DNA of 22,418 nt, taken from contig JAKCWW010009936.1 in the NCBI GenBank assembly GCA_026260175.1, forward strand, positions 293 to 22,710. Direction: 5' to 3'. Below are positions 10,401-18,284 of the stretch, one piece after another (within the stretch, counting starts at the first letter, position 1; each line of letters begins with the position of its first letter). The notes under the pieces are model-generated. The model worked only from the letters and a program-made list of their open reading frames with translations, was not told the origin of the DNA and did not search any database. The position numbers were made by a program, and so were the translations under genes. The DNA comes from Reticulitermes lucifugus. Its lineage: Eukaryota; Arthropoda; Insecta; Blattodea; Rhinotermitidae.

Positions 10401-13310
10401 GCCATGTTCTTTAACAGTACACATAGTCACATATAAAAGACAATAAATGGTGATAGGCTGTATAGGGGCCTGTCATCACAGTCCTAATATTCATATAGAT
10501 AAAATAAAAGCACAGATGTTCCTATTGCATGGAAGTGTAAATATTGAAATGGATTAGAGTGTCTTCAGATAAGCAGTGAAAGGCCAGCACTGGTAAGAAG
10601 TGGTGGTTCCATAATCCGGAATAGTACAATATAAACAACTTGAATCTTGTTAGTGGCATTTACTTCACCAAAGATAAAATGGAATTATCTTCACAGAGGA
10701 AGAAGATAAAATGGAAGACTAAGGTCATAAATTTTGGAGCCACAACAGGGTTAAACTCAATCCATGACTAAAAATGATGACAGATGTAATGTTACAGAGA
10801 TTTTCTATAACTTCCGGTTGTGTGAACTGCCCTCTTATACGGGGAGTTCATTTTAAAAAAAAATGTATATCCACTTTGGCAAGAACTGAGTTATCTGTGG
10901 GTGCAACTATTTAAGTCAAAAGGTCAGTTAGTCCTGACACTGTAGGGTAGATGTTCTGTTTTGTGTACACAGTCTGTTTATCCCTCAGTTTAGCATAATT
11001 AATCCCAGTACCTGTCAAACGTGGACATACATGTTTTTGAAAATGAGCTTTTCATATGTGGTTTCAATCCACTGTGTAATGTTGACAGACTTGAGAAGGA
11101 AGCAGGCGTGATCCTACTGGGCACAGGTGGCAGCATCCCGCCCATGGCAGTAGAAAAAATGGAAACATCATGTATTATTAATGAGAAAAAGATGATACAC
11201 CCATTTGCATATCGCACTCATACGCACAGTCTTGGTGAGTGGCATGTCTATCATATAGCAGAATGTAAACAATTTAAATGGCAGGCAGCTCCTACAATAC
11301 AAGTGTATTTGTGTAAACTGGAGTTATTTCCATCAGTATTGTTATTATTATTTCACTTTTATTTCACTCAGTGACATTTTTTGCTTGTATTGTCTGATTA
11401 TTTATTTTTTAACTTCTGTCTTGTCAAGACTCTTGTCTTACATTGTACAACTGGACATTGTTATGTTATTTATAGTTCTTTGGATATAACCAGCTGAAGC
11501 AGGTGACAGGACACTAAGTGAAATTGCAGTCAGTAAATAGTCCCATCTGCAAATGGTACATGAACTTGACCATGTGGTTCCAGATGAGTTAACATTTTGT
11601 GTTCTAGGAACTCAGTTCCTGAAACCAAGTGGCCATCATAAGGTCCAAATAGCAGGCTGTTTGTTTTCATTCAAAGTGCATCACTGCTGAAAGGCTAAAT
11701 GTTGAGAAAGGATGCACAGTAGAACGAAAATTGTCACAGTGCAAGAGTCATTATACACCCAAACCTTTAATCTAATTAAGTATAGTTTTTATTTAGCTCG
11801 GTCTGTGTTGTTTATATTTCCTCTTTGTTACGTATTTTAATGTCTGCCTGTAATTAGCTTTTATAAATGTACTGAATTTCTATTGCTGCAGGCAAGGTTG
11901 TGTCGGGCTACCACATCCATAGAGACAGCAATGGAGTGGACCAGTGGACACTACTCGGCAAGCGTAACCCCTTTACACCACAGATGTTCTACCCTGTCGA
12001 GACCCAGGAGCCCATTGTGCGTGGGGATAAACTTGTAAGGAGCATATACAGCACATTGTCATGTAACTTAATTGTTTCAGAAGTAATTAATAGACAGTAT
12101 GGACTACCTTACAAGGTTACTTTTAATACAAAAAAAGTAAATAAATAAATAGGCAGTTAGGTAAATAATGTCCACTTTCAGCTTTCAGGGTTTAGCCATA
12201 TTTTGTGGCTCACACCACAAATACAATATGGCTTATCCCCTGAAAGCAGGAACACACACTAGATACAAAGTGTGCAACATAAGGACAAAGAAAGGTAAAT
12301 AAATATTGCAGTTACCTTATTTAGCATTTGAAAAATGTCAACGTATAACAATTTTAACAACAGCACAGTATTCATATGGACCAATCTGCCACAAGTACAC
12401 AAAGCACATGAAGCTCTCAGTAACAGTGGCAGGCTAACAACTTCATTTTTCTGGGATATGACGCCACATCACTGGGTAACAAATTTCCAATGTTCTGAAG
12501 GCACCATTTGCTTTGAAAACACTGGGAATAGTACCCAGTGACATGGTATCATATCCCACAAGAACCGAGTCCTCAACCACACTGCCATGAGAACCTCAAG
12601 ACTCGCAACAGCAGGCTGTGTGTATTGTGCCTATCACAGGACACTATATCACACTGCTGTACCTGAATAGCATAGTTGTGTTGGGCAGGAAAAGTATTTT
12701 TTATGAATTTAAGTTTAGAAAAGAATTGTCTTGTTTTGTGAGAGTTCATTTTGTGACTGACTGAGTAAGTAAAGGTGTACTCGTATATCCAAGATACTAG
12801 AGTGAACTGTATTTCTGTCACTGTGACATGGCTGTTGTGTTGCAGGCAGCACGCTGCACCATGCAGAGCACCCGGAATCGCACCACCTACATTGGGTGAG
12901 AACATCCTCTGCTTTCATTAACCTCTCAGACACAAAACATACAGAACCGAAAGCAATTGGCCACCATCAGGTGGATTTCACTTCCACACGAAGCATATGT
13001 ATTGATATCTGAATGATGATGTTCTAATGTAAATGTTAACTGTTGGAGCGCTAACCTTGTGCATTATCATTAAATATATTAAAATTAAAATAACATTAAC
13101 ACACTTTCAGTTTTATTGCCAAATATTGTATCTGACTCCTCCTGCTTCTGCAGGCCTACCAATGAGGATGAGATGTGCAACTTCTACCTGATGTACTGGG
13201 TAAACCAGGACGCACCCCTCAAGAAGAAATATTGCTTCACTGATGGACCTCCATTTTACTACTGGACATCCGAGCTGAACAACATTCCAAACGAGGCCAG
13301 CATGCTGTGA
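1346..13310 (+). CDS. Phm: Peptidylglycine alpha-hydroxylating monooxygenase (PHM), nine 3' exons; 5' end outside window
   Basis: PHM is the copper- and ascorbate-dependent secretory-pathway enzyme that hydroxylates the alpha carbon of C-terminal glycine in neuropeptide precursors, the first step of peptide amidation. Exons 1346-1403, 2759-2846, 4088-4157, 5634-5766, 7320-7368, 11089-11234, 11892-12034, 12846-12895 and 13154-13310 join with matching phases into 297 codons and TGA. Numbered from the first visible residue, the CuH ligands are H32-H33 (THHML) and H108 (QVHYA). The CuM ligands are H177 and H179 (RTHTHSLG) and M253 (DEMCNFY). R175, N255 and Y257 match rat substrate or second-sphere residues. 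Eight cysteines match four of the five rat disulfides; the rat C47-C186 pair is absent. N25 and N240 are possible N-glycosylation sites. The protein ends ASML with no PAL domain, so it is monofunctional. The signal peptide and roughly the first 40-70 residues are missing upstream. Every splice junction is GT-AG. Confidence 0.96.
1404..2758 (+). other. PHM intron A-B, 1355 bp
   Basis: GT-AG intron. The stretch at about 2000-2300 is less AT-rich than its surroundings and may be an unrecognised repeat; its overlapping open frames on both strands match nothing I know. AATAAA near 2470 is in the intron and has no gene before it that I can support. Confidence 0.85.
2759..2846 (+). CDS. Phm: PHM exon B, CuH di-histidine motif
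   Basis: Acceptor CTCCAG, donor GTGAGT, phase 1 in and phase 2 out. It encodes GFEPNATMETTHHMLLYGC and then TKPGSRSAVW. The adjacent histidines H32-H33 are two of the three CuH ligands (rat H107, H108). N25-A-T is an N-glycosylation sequon. C39 aligns with rat Cys114. Confidence 0.95.
2847..4087 (+). other. PHM intron B-C, 1241 bp
   Basis: GT-AG intron. I see no recognisable repeat. Open frames here (3057-3329 plus, 3544-3822 minus) have intron-like composition. Confidence 0.85.
4088..4157 (+). CDS. Phm: PHM exon C, cysteine loop
   Basis: A short exon found by phase and homology. Acceptor TTTCAG, donor GTAAGT; its first G completes the Trp codon from exon B. It reads NCGEMSRGDDSS, then EMASPCAVGSQ. 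C51 and C67 align with rat Cys126 and Cys131. The residues between them are poorly conserved among insects. An overlapping open frame from 3943 to 4161 is in another frame and is spurious. Confidence 0.93.
4303..4396 (+). mobile_element. LINE 3' scrap, copy 1
   Basis: Reads MDLREIGCEIGRQMETAQD, then VLNLW. This resembles the MDLREIG...LAQDR...NLRV tail of insect LINE ORFs. It lies in PHM intron C-D next to a second copy. Confidence 0.6.
4411..4545 (+). mobile_element. LINE 3' scrap, copy 2 (direct duplicate)
   Basis: Reads MDFRKIGCEDGR, stop, then LAQVQVYWWAMVLAVLNLLV. It is the same LINE tail as 4303-4396, in the same orientation and better preserved toward the 3' end. In-frame stops show it is dead. 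Confidence 0.65.
5008..5092. repeat. AT-rich low-complexity tract
   Basis: Interleaved TAATA and ATATA units, almost free of G and C, immediately upstream of the LINE fragment that starts near 5095. Confidence 0.8.
5095..5550 (+). mobile_element. LINE 3' fragment (C-terminal ORF region)
   Basis: Frameshifted matches to the end of an insect LINE ORF: LRIDRW in one frame and VFENRMLSRIF in another, then VVITGGWRKLGNESF, GVDWIHLTQERDQ, MNLLIP and FLTS. The GV-WIHLA segment is present twice in tandem (5384-5428 and 5429-5473), a local duplication. It lies just upstream of PHM exon D. Confidence 0.75.
5634..5766 (+). CDS. Phm: PHM exon D, third CuH ligand
   Basis: Acceptor TTGCAG, phase 0 in, phase 1 out. 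It encodes VIYAWARDAPKLELPEGVGF, then KVGGKSPIQYLVLQVHYATI and KTFQ. H108 in QVHY is the third CuH ligand (rat H172). The donor is GTGCAA, the weakest of the gene, but the phase and the DSG continuation in the next exon require it. Reading through would add a few residues and then stop. Confidence 0.95.
5930..5942 (+). repeat. Left target-site duplication of SINE
   Basis: ATTCATTTACTTT, repeated exactly at 6235-6247 on the other side of the SINE. Confidence 0.9.
5943..6234 (+). mobile_element. Full-length tRNA-derived SINE
   Basis: The head carries an RNA polymerase III A box, TAGCTCAGTCGG at 5955-5966, which fits TRGCNNAGTNGG exactly. A B box, GGATCGAATCC at 5999-6009, has one mismatch to consensus. 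A GC-rich body follows, then a short tail of ACCTTT units in place of poly(A). Exact 13-bp duplications flank it at 5930-5942 and 6235-6247, proving retrotransposition. At about 292 bp it looks complete. It lies in PHM intron D-E in the sense direction. A diverged relative is at about 15120-15350. Confidence 0.92.
6235..6247 (+). repeat. Right target-site duplication of SINE
   Basis: ATTCATTTACTTT, identical to 5930-5942. Confidence 0.9.
6248..7162 (+). other. PHM intron D-E, remaining sequence
   Basis: AT-rich intronic DNA after the SINE. I see no exon or recognisable repeat before the fold-back at 7163. Confidence 0.6.
7163..7263. repeat. Fold-back (inverted repeat), 47-bp arms
   Basis: Left arm 7163-7209 and right arm 7217-7263 are reverse complements at 41 of 47 positions, around a 7-base loop. 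Because of this symmetry, both strands translate to related peptides (NKLLSTQLVSVI on plus, NKLLPTQVVSVI on minus), which should not be read as genes. It is probably a MITE or foldback remnant, and lies 56 bases before PHM exon E. Confidence 0.9.
7320..7368 (+). CDS. Phm: PHM exon E, interdomain segment
   Basis: Acceptor TTTCAG, donor GTGAGT, phase 1 in and phase 2 out, 49 bases. With its flanks it reads GGKTDDSGIHLHYTERP. Rat has a cysteine (C186) where this protein has D122 in DDSG. The exon sits 56 bases after a strong fold-back repeat (7163-7263). Confidence 0.93.
7520..7855 (-). mobile_element. Antisense LINE 3' fragment
   Basis: The minus strand reads LHNLYTSPIITIRMMKHKN, then VGHVA-MGK, LRNLYRILIRKPEQKRPVGR, RWEDNTKLELTEFGWKGV and MNLRFL. 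This is the C-terminal signature of the same LINE type as at 5095-5550 and 18540-20114, with stops and frameshifts. It lies in PHM intron E-F. Confidence 0.8.
8396..8403 (+). repeat. Left 8-bp TSD of hAT MITE
   Basis: CTGTAAAG, matching CTGTATAG at 9013-9020 in 7 of 8 positions. Eight bases is the hAT target-site length. Confidence 0.75.
8404..9012. mobile_element. hAT-type non-autonomous DNA transposon (MITE), 609 bp
   Basis: The left end, CAGCAGTTCCCAACC, and the reverse complement of the right end, CAGTGGTTCCCAACC (8998-9012), match at 13 of 15 positions. CAGTGGTTCCCAACC is a typical hAT terminus. It is flanked by near-identical 8-bp duplications (8396-8403, 9013-9020). The interior is AT-rich with no transposase, so it would need one in trans. 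It lies in PHM intron E-F. Confidence 0.85.
9013..9020 (+). repeat. Right 8-bp TSD of hAT MITE
   Basis: CTGTATAG, one mismatch to 8396-8403. Confidence 0.75.
9095..9200. repeat. CTGTCTGTCCGTC tract with downstream conserved-looking block
   Basis: A short CTGT/CCGTC tract is followed by TGGATGGATTTTCATGAAAT. This arrangement, a CTGTCCGTC run then a GGATTTT-ATGAAAT box, resembles interspersed repeats I have seen in many insect genomes. The family and its limits are uncertain. Confidence 0.4.
9201..11088 (+). other. PHM intron E-F, remaining sequence
   Basis: About 1.9 kb with no exon I can support. A (TG)10 run is at 10244-10263. The open frames at 9282-9635 and 9645-9833 (minus) resemble no known protein. 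Confidence 0.6.
10244..10263. repeat. (TG)10 dinucleotide microsatellite
   Basis: Uninterrupted TG run within the longest PHM intron. Confidence 0.95.
11089..11234 (+). CDS. Phm: PHM exon F, CuM His-X-His motif
   Basis: Acceptor TGACAG, donor GTGAGT. It encodes LEKEAGVILLGTGGSIPP, then MAVEKMETSCIINEKKMIHP and FAYRTHTHSL. H177 and H179 are CuM ligands (rat H242, H244), and R175 matches rat R240. C161 aligns with rat Cys227. An in-frame intronic ATG at 11021 upstream is not a start. The preceding intron (7369-11088, 3.7 kb) is the gene's longest and holds a LINE piece and the hAT MITE. Confidence 0.95.
11235..11891 (+). other. PHM intron F-G, 657 bp
   Basis: GT-AG intron with AT-rich content; nothing else recognised. 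Confidence 0.85.
11892..12034 (+). CDS. Phm: PHM exon G, C-terminal domain
   Basis: Acceptor CTGCAG, donor GTAAGG, phase 1 in, phase 0 out. It encodes GKVVSGYHIHRDSNGVDQWT, then LLGKRNPFTPQMFYPVETQE and PIVRGDKL. The GYxxxR, QW-LLGKR-P and PQMFYPVE segments are typical PHM C-terminal-domain signatures. Confidence 0.95.
12181..12247. repeat. Hairpin-forming inverted repeat, 67 bp
   Basis: Left arm GCTTTCAGGG...AGCCATATT...TTGTGG (12181-12208) pairs with right arm CCACAA...AATATGGCT...CCCTGAAAGC (12215-12247), with small bulges and a 6-base loop. The size and shape resemble a pre-miRNA, but a short MITE is more likely. It is in PHM intron G-H. Confidence 0.8.
12452..12660. repeat. Interspersed repeat copy with 26-bp inverted repeat
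   Basis: TGGGATATGACGCCACATCA at 12452 begins a 26-base arm that pairs with 12533-12558 at 22 of 26 positions. Downstream, the plus strand reads RVLNHTAMRTSRL, and the inverted-repeat part reads FFWDMTPHHW. Both resemble peptides frequently mistranslated from an abundant repeat in cockroach and termite data; this is from memory. It is in PHM intron G-H. Confidence 0.5.
12846..12895 (+). CDS. Phm: PHM exon H
   Basis: Acceptor TTGCAG, donor GTGAGA, phase 0 in and phase 2 out. It encodes AARCTMQSTRNRTTYIG. C233 aligns with rat Cys293. N240-R-T is a sequon. Confidence 0.94.
12896..13153 (+). other. PHM intron H-terminal exon, 258 bp
   Basis: The shortest intron, GT-AG, with no repeat seen. Confidence 0.9.
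13154..13310 (+). CDS. Phm: PHM terminal coding exon, CuM methionine ligand and stop
   Basis: Acceptor CTGCAG. It encodes PTNEDEMCNFYLMYWVNQ and continues to YCFTDGPPFYYW and NIPNEASML before TGA at 13308-13310. M253 is the CuM methionine (rat M314), and C254 and C273 match rat Cys315 and Cys334. It ends at the PHM boundary with no transmembrane or lyase domain, giving a soluble single-function enzyme. An in-frame intronic ATG at 13116 lies before the acceptor and is not a start. Confidence 0.95.
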
Positions 13311-13696
13311 GGTGTCAGTTTATCAAGTCACCCAACCTGATCTTCACCATGCCCATCAGTTTCTTATGTAAGCCCATTATAATTATGTATGGAGTTTTAA
13401 CTCCACTTCCCTTACATTTTTTGCGGCTCAGCACTTAAGCCCAGGGACAACTTTACATTCATCTTAACCCACTTTTTTTAAAACCATGCATTGTATGAGA
13501 ATTGACAGGACATTCTTTAAAAGTGCATAACAAAAATCTCTGTGCCATAGACTAGAAGCAGATGCATTAAAAATGAAGTATTGTACATCAGTGATGAATT
13601 ATATGAAACAGAAATCCAGTCTCTGTGCATTGGGCAGAAAGACTCGTGGCAGATCTAGCAGAACCAGCCTTGTAAGGGGCTTACATTTATGTCAAA

Positions 13697-13702
13697 AATA
13701 AA
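13697..13702 (+). promoter_or_regulatory. Candidate PHM polyadenylation signal 1
   Basis: AATAAA, the first canonical hexamer after the stop codon, 387 bases downstream. Confidence 0.55.
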
Positions 13703-13913
13703 GGAGCTCTACTCTCACGAGACTTCTCTGAAGTGGTTCATCCTTCACATCTTGGAGATGGCAAGTCCATACATTTTCTCCCAAGTTGAAAGAACCCGTA
13801 ATGCCGATTTAATTCTTTTGTACCTCAGATTTGTGTTTATATAAATGATGATGCCCATAACTTGCAACCACTCTGTTGAATTTAGGTCAGAAGCAGTGTT
13901 GTAGTAATTTTCA

Positions 13914-13919
13914 AATAAA
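13914..13919 (+). promoter_or_regulatory. Candidate PHM polyadenylation signal 2
   Basis: AATAAA, about 600 bases after the stop codon, an alternative distal end. Confidence 0.4.
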
Positions 13920-13990
13920 TACTGATAACCTCTTTATTTCTACTTACCGAAAAGTTTACTGCATTCTACAGCTGTCATCATGACTGTACA

Positions 13991-14319
13991 TGCATACTGA
14001 AAAATATTTTTAGATGTCACATCCTTGTGGTGTTTTCAATTGCAGATATACTTTCTCAAATCAGTCATACACAACATATAAGACAAAACAGGAAACATAT
14101 TTCGGCTAATTATACCATCATCAGGCCTTTATCGACAACATTAAAAAGATACTAAATACTGCAACAGGTGCCTATTGCAGTATTTAGTGTCTTTGTTAAT
14201 GTTCTCGATGAAGGCCTGATGATGGCTGAATCAGCCAAAACATGTTGCCTGTTTTATCTTGCCTTATATGTTGTGTTATGACTGATTTTACAAAATATAT
14301 CTGCATACTGAAAAACATT
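13991..14319. mobile_element. Palindromic element with long inverted arms and possible 18-bp TSD
   Basis: Arms 14041-14164 and 14175-14305 are imperfect reverse complements around a 10-base loop and share blocks such as ATCAGGCCT and ACTAAATACTGCAA. TGCATACTGAAAAATATT (13991-14008) recurs with one change at 14302-14319, consistent with a target-site duplication. However, part of it also pairs with sequence near the left arm, so the boundary is ambiguous. There is no coding capacity. It could be a foldback MITE or two inverted termini of a Penelope-like retroelement. Confidence 0.7.
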
Positions 14320-15119
14320 AATTACTCATATATGCAGTAGATAACTAACCACCAAGTGCACACCTCACAGTTCCACTGCTGTGTGGTGAGTGTTCCTCAT
14401 CCCATGTCATGTGTATGTCCAAGGCCTGCAATCATGTGAGTGTGGGTGTACTTGTTGGTGTAGTTTTAACAATGCAGATATGTTTGTCATGGAGTTGTCA
14501 TTGAATTCAAGCAGCTTAGCCTCCCCCCAGTGATGACATTCCTGCTGTAAAATAATTATTCTTTTCGGTTTTAATGCAGTATTACTTCTCTATCCAGTGG
14601 ACCATATTGCAGGATTTGAATTCTTATGTTCGAAACTTTGGTAATCTTGTACTGGTTCATTCAGCTGCATGTTTCTTTTAACTTACAAAATTAAACTGCT
14701 TCAACTTAATTCATCAACAGAATAGAAATCAGATAACCCACATGCTACAACCAAGCAGTATGCAGTTTGTCCCCATTTACTTCCTTGTTATTTTCCAAGA
14801 AGTCCATCAGAGTGTTCTGCATATATTTTGTTGACAGTTTACATTAATTCTTTCCCACATGTGACAGGAGTGTTCCTTACTTATAAAAAATTATGTGAAC
14901 ACAAAGCAGTAAATGTTGCCATTAATTATTTTATGTTAAATTCTTTATTTTATGTTACATCATTATCCAGTATATATTCTCATGACCAGAGGAATTTTTC
15001 TGTAAAAACTGGTTCATGTTTATTTTGTGTGTGTGTGTGTGTGTTGTACATCTGCAAAATGAAAATGGCCTGTTTCACATAACCTGTCAACTGCACGATA
15101 AATTACACCCTCTGAAAAG
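14320..15119. other. Intergenic, nothing recognised except a (TG)n run
   Basis: AT-rich DNA without exons or recognised repeats. A (TG)n run of about 19 bases is at 15026-15044. Confidence 0.6.
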
Positions 15120-15350
15120 TGTCAGTTCAGTCAGTGTGTTTCCCGGCAGTGGAGTGACTTTTTTCTTTGTGACTTCTGTGTCCAGACTGGCTGTGATACA
15201 TACTCAGCATCCTTTCTAATGGGTGCTGGGCTGTTTCTGACTGGGAGGTGAAGTAGCTGCAGTTTTGGAGTTGACCACTGACCTCCATATAGTGCTGTTT
15301 GCCTTCACAGTGTGGTGCTTGGGCATGGGGACACTCACCTTCACTTCTAA
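15120..15350 (+). mobile_element. Old, diverged copy of the same SINE
   Basis: The body aligns in order with the SINE at 5943-6234: TTTCCCGGCAGTGGAG...TTTTTTC, then CAGCATCCTTTCTAATGGGT (against CAGCTTCCTATACAATGGGT), GGAGTTGACCAC, and TAGTGC. A degraded GGGCATGG...CACTCACCTTCACTT tail follows. The head with the A and B boxes is not recognisable, and I see no TSD. Confidence 0.7.
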
Positions 15351-18139
15351 TGAAATAGGCAGGCTGACAATGAAGTTCTTATTCTTATGATGGAAGTCAT
15401 TAGCACTGAACTATCAGATTTTGTGATTTTTCAATTTCATCAATGACAGAACTGGAAGATTCTGTGTTTACCTTTGCGAATAATTCCTGTCACATTGTTT
15501 TGAATTGCCACAGTTACTGTCGCTTACTTATTTATCATATGGAAGGCTTACATCAGGATGACCACAGAGGACGAGTCAAGAAGGTCTGCATCTTACAGAA
15601 GGTCTCCCCCTGTAAGCCCTCCAGCTGCCTTATATTATTATTGTTGTTTTTATTGTTGTTGTTGTTATTGTTGTTAATTTGGCTGTGTCACATTTCGTTC
15701 ATTTTGTTGTGTAAAGTTTAGTGTATTGTTAAAAATAATTATAAATATGACTAGTGCTGATACAGTGTGCTTGCAGTTCATGACTGCTCAGATGTGGATT
15801 GTGTAACTTGAACTTTGGGCAGCCATTTGCCTCACTTTATTGGCATGTCAGAAAGTTGTACTGCAGAGGAGGGTATTATCATAAAACTGCAGTGCAATAA
15901 CAAAGAACGCCTAAAATTATTAATAATCTTAGGTTTCATAAGCACTGCTGAAATAAATACACAGAATTACAATGTGGAAGAACATAAACTGGTATCCTGT
16001 CCTTATTTTGGTCTGCATCACAAACACTGTATAATGGATCTTTCATTTCATATTGTTTTTAGTACACAGTAGATTAAAAAGGCTCTATGAACTGTAGAAT
16101 TTACTTTGTACTGAGGGTGAGTGAGAATGTGGACAGCTAGTGCTTCCTATGCACTCTGCAAGGACCTACAACTGTTACAGACACTGAGCTGTAGCTGAGG
16201 CAATTTTGTGCATGGGAAAATCACTGGCTATATCTGCTTGAGTAATTAGCCCTAGATCTCACACCACCAGATACCTAAATATGTTTCCCAAACAATGGTA
16301 TAAGGAAAACTGTTAGCCTGTAACTTATTTATCCCAGTCCAAAAATTATAGTTACCATTAGACATATGTATTTTAAGGAAACAACCAGTTTCAGCTTATC
16401 AACAGAATTATCTCTAAATGGTGAGGAAGAGGACATAGCGTTGTAATCGGTCGCTGATCTCCTTAGAAAAGGAGACATGATGATAGCACAGAACACAGAT
16501 CCTTGCAAGATGGATATGGCTGACAACTTGTATGTCCTCGAGCATAATTTTTAAATATAACCTTCAGTGTATGTGATTATTTATGATGTTCCTTGCATTT
16601 TAATATCATATAAAGGTGTTAATTATTATGTTGTACATTGTTGAACATATATGTTGATGTAGTGTAATAATTACATTTGTAAACTCATCTGTGCTATACG
16701 GTGTGACACATACAGGAGACTGGTCCTCTGTTTTAGTGGTTCATGGATATGCATCACATGTAAGTGATAATGGGTGTGCTCTCCTCTCCTGTAATCCATT
16801 TGAAGTTATGTGCATGACTGTCTTGTAATATGGATGGATATTCCAATTGACCAGGGACAGACTTCAGTGTAGAGCTGCTTGGAGCAAAGCAAAATGTTTC
16901 CCCTCACTACCAACAGCAGGCTCTCTGGAGTCGGGTACAAGCTGACTGTGTTAAGTTGCAGCAACAGGGTGAATTATCAGAAGAAACTTCATTTAACAAG
17001 GAGCTATGAAATTTTATACTTTTAATGTGTTGTTATTTGAAATATTTTTACATTTGTTTGCAAAAATATTAAGAAGACAAAGCTATAAACAGTGAGTTTT
17101 AACTGGGTGTTTTCTAACAAAAAAATACATTTATTTTAAACATACTGTTCACTTCTGAATGACTGGATTAATGGGTGATTGTATTTGTAAATTCTAAATC
17201 CATTGAATGGTCACACACAACTACCACCTTCGATATGTGTGAAAGGCCCCAACACCAGGTTATCATACCGTGTCCTCATTTCAGGTTCACATATGACCCA
17301 GCACTTGGAGTAAAGAATGTATAAATTCAATATACAGTTCACTCATTCTAGGCTTTTATAAAATGAAGCACACAGTGTCATGTATTTCACATTCTTGGTA
17401 CTACAAGAAATAATCCAACCTTCTGCATTACTGTTTGTAAATTGCATTAACTGGTGAATGCCTGGCTGATTAGTGCAAACAGAATGAAACCTTTGGCTTT
17501 TAAAGGATTAAGGTAATTTACATTGTTGGCCCTAACTTCAAAAACACACTGATACAAACATTACAGAAACAATTACATATTGTTTGAACCAAACAAAAGC
17601 CATGTGTATGTCTGGGATAAAATTCTGTTACTGAAATTAAAACCACTGCTAAAAATGCTGGGATATCCACATTCATGGATTTGAATGCTATGCTGAGGAG
17701 TACAGAAGCTGTTTGTTAAATGGATATTTGACTATAGGTGCCATTGTGCTATCACAATGTGGTGCATGATGTAGTGTCACCAGTCAAGTACTGCAATGCA
17801 ATTAGCCTGCTTCTGGTGTACAAGTAAGAAATTTTGAGTACAGTTGTGTATAACCTGTGACGTTGACTTTATTTTGACAGATGAGAATGTACCCCACGTA
17901 AACACATGGGCTCCAAAAATGCAACTGTAGGCATGAGGAACCGAAATGAACACATTCCAAGGGTACTGTGTCTGCTTAATGAATCACTGTGTATTTACTG
18001 CACTAACTGCCCTCTGTCTATATGCACCAAAAAAGAATCGAGAACCATCTGTACAGTTTTTAAAAATTATATGTATTACATAATAAATACATATTTTGCA
18101 ATGTCGGGATGAGAGGTTCATTGAATAATCTGGTGCTTT
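15351..18139. other. Intergenic region without recognised genes
   Basis: A TTG/TTA-rich simple tract lies at about 15631-15676. The open frames here (15443-15721, 15815-16072, 16329-16526 minus, 17906-18112) are short, low-complexity or unlike any family I know. Confidence 0.6.
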
Positions 18140-18250
18140 TCCCCATGTTTCAGCTTGTGTGTGTGAAAAAATATCTTTTTTGAGGTTTTCACAGCATTGT
18201 GTATTCAGGTACTGGTCTTCTGGGATGTACGATGCCATGCAGTCAAACTC
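18140..18250 (-). repeat. Interspersed-repeat fragment
   Basis: The minus strand reads SYIPEDQYLNTQCCENLKK. Peptides of the form IPED--LNT-CENLK are a common translation artefact of a repeat in cockroach and termite data, related to the fragment at about 12550-12600. The assignment is from memory. Confidence 0.45.
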
Positions 18251-18284
18251 TGTCCAGGAAGATGCAGGCAGTATGCCCCTCTAG

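Larger units (their letters stand above)
13311..13919 (+). other. Phm: PHM 3' untranslated region (end uncertain)
   Basis: Non-coding sequence after the TGA, with two AATAAA hexamers at 13697-13702 and 13914-13919. Either could set the mRNA end, giving a 3' UTR of about 0.4 or 0.6 kb. Confidence 0.6.
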
